In this document: piece by piece, positions 63,541-64,000 of the stretch | Layout: every line of letters starts with the position of its first letter | How positions within the stretch are numbered: position 1 is the first letter of the stretch | Assembly: GCA_965198565.1 (NCBI GenBank) | Contig: OZ240665.1 | Location: forward strand, 1,054,001-1,118,000 | Source: LMUY01 sp965198565 | GTDB taxonomy: Bacteria; Pseudomonadota; Alphaproteobacteria; Acetobacterales; Acetobacteraceae | DNA: 64,000 bases | Reading direction: 5' to 3' | The notes under the pieces: model-generated | Told to the model about the DNA's origin: nothing | The model's input: the letters and a program-made list of their open reading frames with translations, nothing else | Database searches by the model: none | Position numbers and translations under genes: made by a program

Positions 63541-64000
63541 CGACTGTCTGAAGTGTCAAGCTGCTTTTGCCTTGGTTTGGTTGGCCAGTGCGGTTCGCAC
63601 GTCTCGGGCTTTGGCGTTGAGGCGTGTGAGCAGCTTATGGGCCAACGCGATGCGGATGACTTTTTTTGGTTTTCCGGCGGCGGTGAGGCGTTTGTGGAAC
63701 GCTGCGAAGTCCGGGTCGAACCTGCGGACGAGTTCGGCGACGACGAAGAGGATGGATCGCACGCCTTCGCGGCCGCCGCGGATGGGTCGCTTGCCGGAGC
63801 GCTTGCCACTGTCGTTGGCGATGGGTGCCATGCCGGTCAGCTTGGCTGCGGCCTTGTTGGACAGTGTGCCGATTTCGGGCAGCTCCGCCATCAGGCGAGC
63901 GACGGTGCGCTTTGCCACTCCTTTGACAGTGCGGAACTCGGCATTGAGCTTGGCCCAGAGCGGATCGGCTGCGATGACGTCCGCGATCCGGGTTTCGAGG
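63541..64000. mobile_element. IS110 family element, one end only
   Basis: The DNA changes from the repeat (GGGAGAG) to unrelated sequence (CGACTGTCTGAAGTG) at 63541, 18 bp before the stop codon of an IS110-type transposase on the minus strand. The element continues beyond the window. IS110 elements commonly insert into palindromic repeats without duplicating the target. Confidence 0.7.
63556..63999 (-). CDS. IS110 family transposase, C-terminal part
   Basis: The last 147 residues of a transposase open to the window edge. RIADVIAADPLWAKLNAEF, VKGVAKRTVARLMAELPEIG, KLTGMAPIANDSGKRSGKRP then IRGGREGVR, and AHKLLTRLNAKARD are the conserved Transposase_20 region with the catalytic Ser area upstream of the GKRPIRGGR block. 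The N-terminal DEDD domain lies outside the window. The frame is intact as far as visible. Confidence 0.9.
   Translation of the reverse strand, partial: LETRIADVIAADPLWAKLNAEFRTVKGVAKRTVARLMAELPEIGTLSNKAAAKLTGMAPIANDSGKRSGKRPIRGGREGVRSILFVVAELVRRFDPDFAAFHKRLTAAGKPKKVIRIALAHKLLTRLNAKARDVRTALANQTKAKAA

Noticed and set aside
62091..63809. 572-codon minus-strand frame across the IS4 element
   Set aside because: Antisense to the transposase and spanning the IS boundary; no domain recognised.

Overview
The window is high-GC, gene-dense DNA from an alphaproteobacterium. The supporting signs are DUF1489, DUF1491, DUF2076 and DUF3576 proteins, a glyQ-glyS-ppdK block, leuS-lptE-holA facing parB-parA-rsmG, and hemE-hemH opposite ppsR-maf. 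Gene content and codon bias fit Rhodospirillales, probably Acetobacteraceae. This is inferred from the sequence, not from a database search.

Layout. 1-10.5 kb: end of a cytochrome b561 gene, an M81 metallopeptidase, a CNNM/CorC membrane protein, a shrunken IS481-type element, the alpha-E / circularly permuted ATP-grasp pair, two tandem OmpA-domain outer-membrane proteins preceded by a 20-codon ORF with a perfect ribosome-binding site, and a DUF1491 gene. 10.5-14.3 kb: a GT9 glycosyltransferase, a GT4-like glycosyltransferase and an asparagine synthase overlap as one operon, probably for surface glycans. 14.3-23.6 kb: ygfZ, a chemoreceptor-like protein, a DUF2076 protein, a CoA-binding protein, glycyl-tRNA synthetase (two subunits) and pyruvate phosphate dikinase. 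23.6-26.3 kb: a hairpin-rich non-coding stretch, a repeat-rich secreted-type protein and a DUF3576 lipoprotein. 26.3-34.6 kb: leuS-lptE-holA converge on parB-parA-rsmG, with an IS1182 element at the junction, a parS site inside the first codons of rsmG, and tRNA-Gly(CCC). 34.7-42.5 kb: methionine genes (metZ; metY-metA coupled to a PLP decarboxylase), apaG, hslO and a flavin-type stress protein. 42.8-50 kb: hisB-DUF2628-hisH-GNAT, an MFS transporter and hslVU. 50-54.4 kb: an AbrB/Doc toxin-antitoxin pair, sufE, an ABC peptide-binding protein, maf and ppsR. 54.4-57.5 kb: a candidate chromosomal origin, then hemE-hemH and a HAD hydrolase. 57.5-64 kb: an aldo-keto reductase, an AT-rich foreign-looking gene, DUF1489, an amino-acid binding protein, radA, an IS4 element and the end of an IS110 element.

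Three themes tie the window together. First, it looks like the replication-origin region: the gap between ppsR and hemE has DnaA-box-like sites and an AT-rich tract, and parABS lies about 20 kb away. Second, a palindromic intergenic repeat (core CCCTCTCCC / GGGAGAGGG) occurs at seven places. Three different insertion sequences (IS481-type, IS4 and apparently IS110) sit inside copies of it. Third, the insertion sequences carry odd variants: a transposase stripped of its helix-turn-helix region, a transposase whose reading frame survives four copies of a 29-bp tandem repeat, and a transposase that needs a -1 frameshift.

I saw no CRISPR array, prophage, rRNA operon or obvious new defence system. 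The most unexplained pieces are the structured non-coding region at 23.7-24.2 kb, the 20-codon ORF upstream of the OmpA genes, and the unrecognised proteins at 42.85 kb and 58.4 kb.
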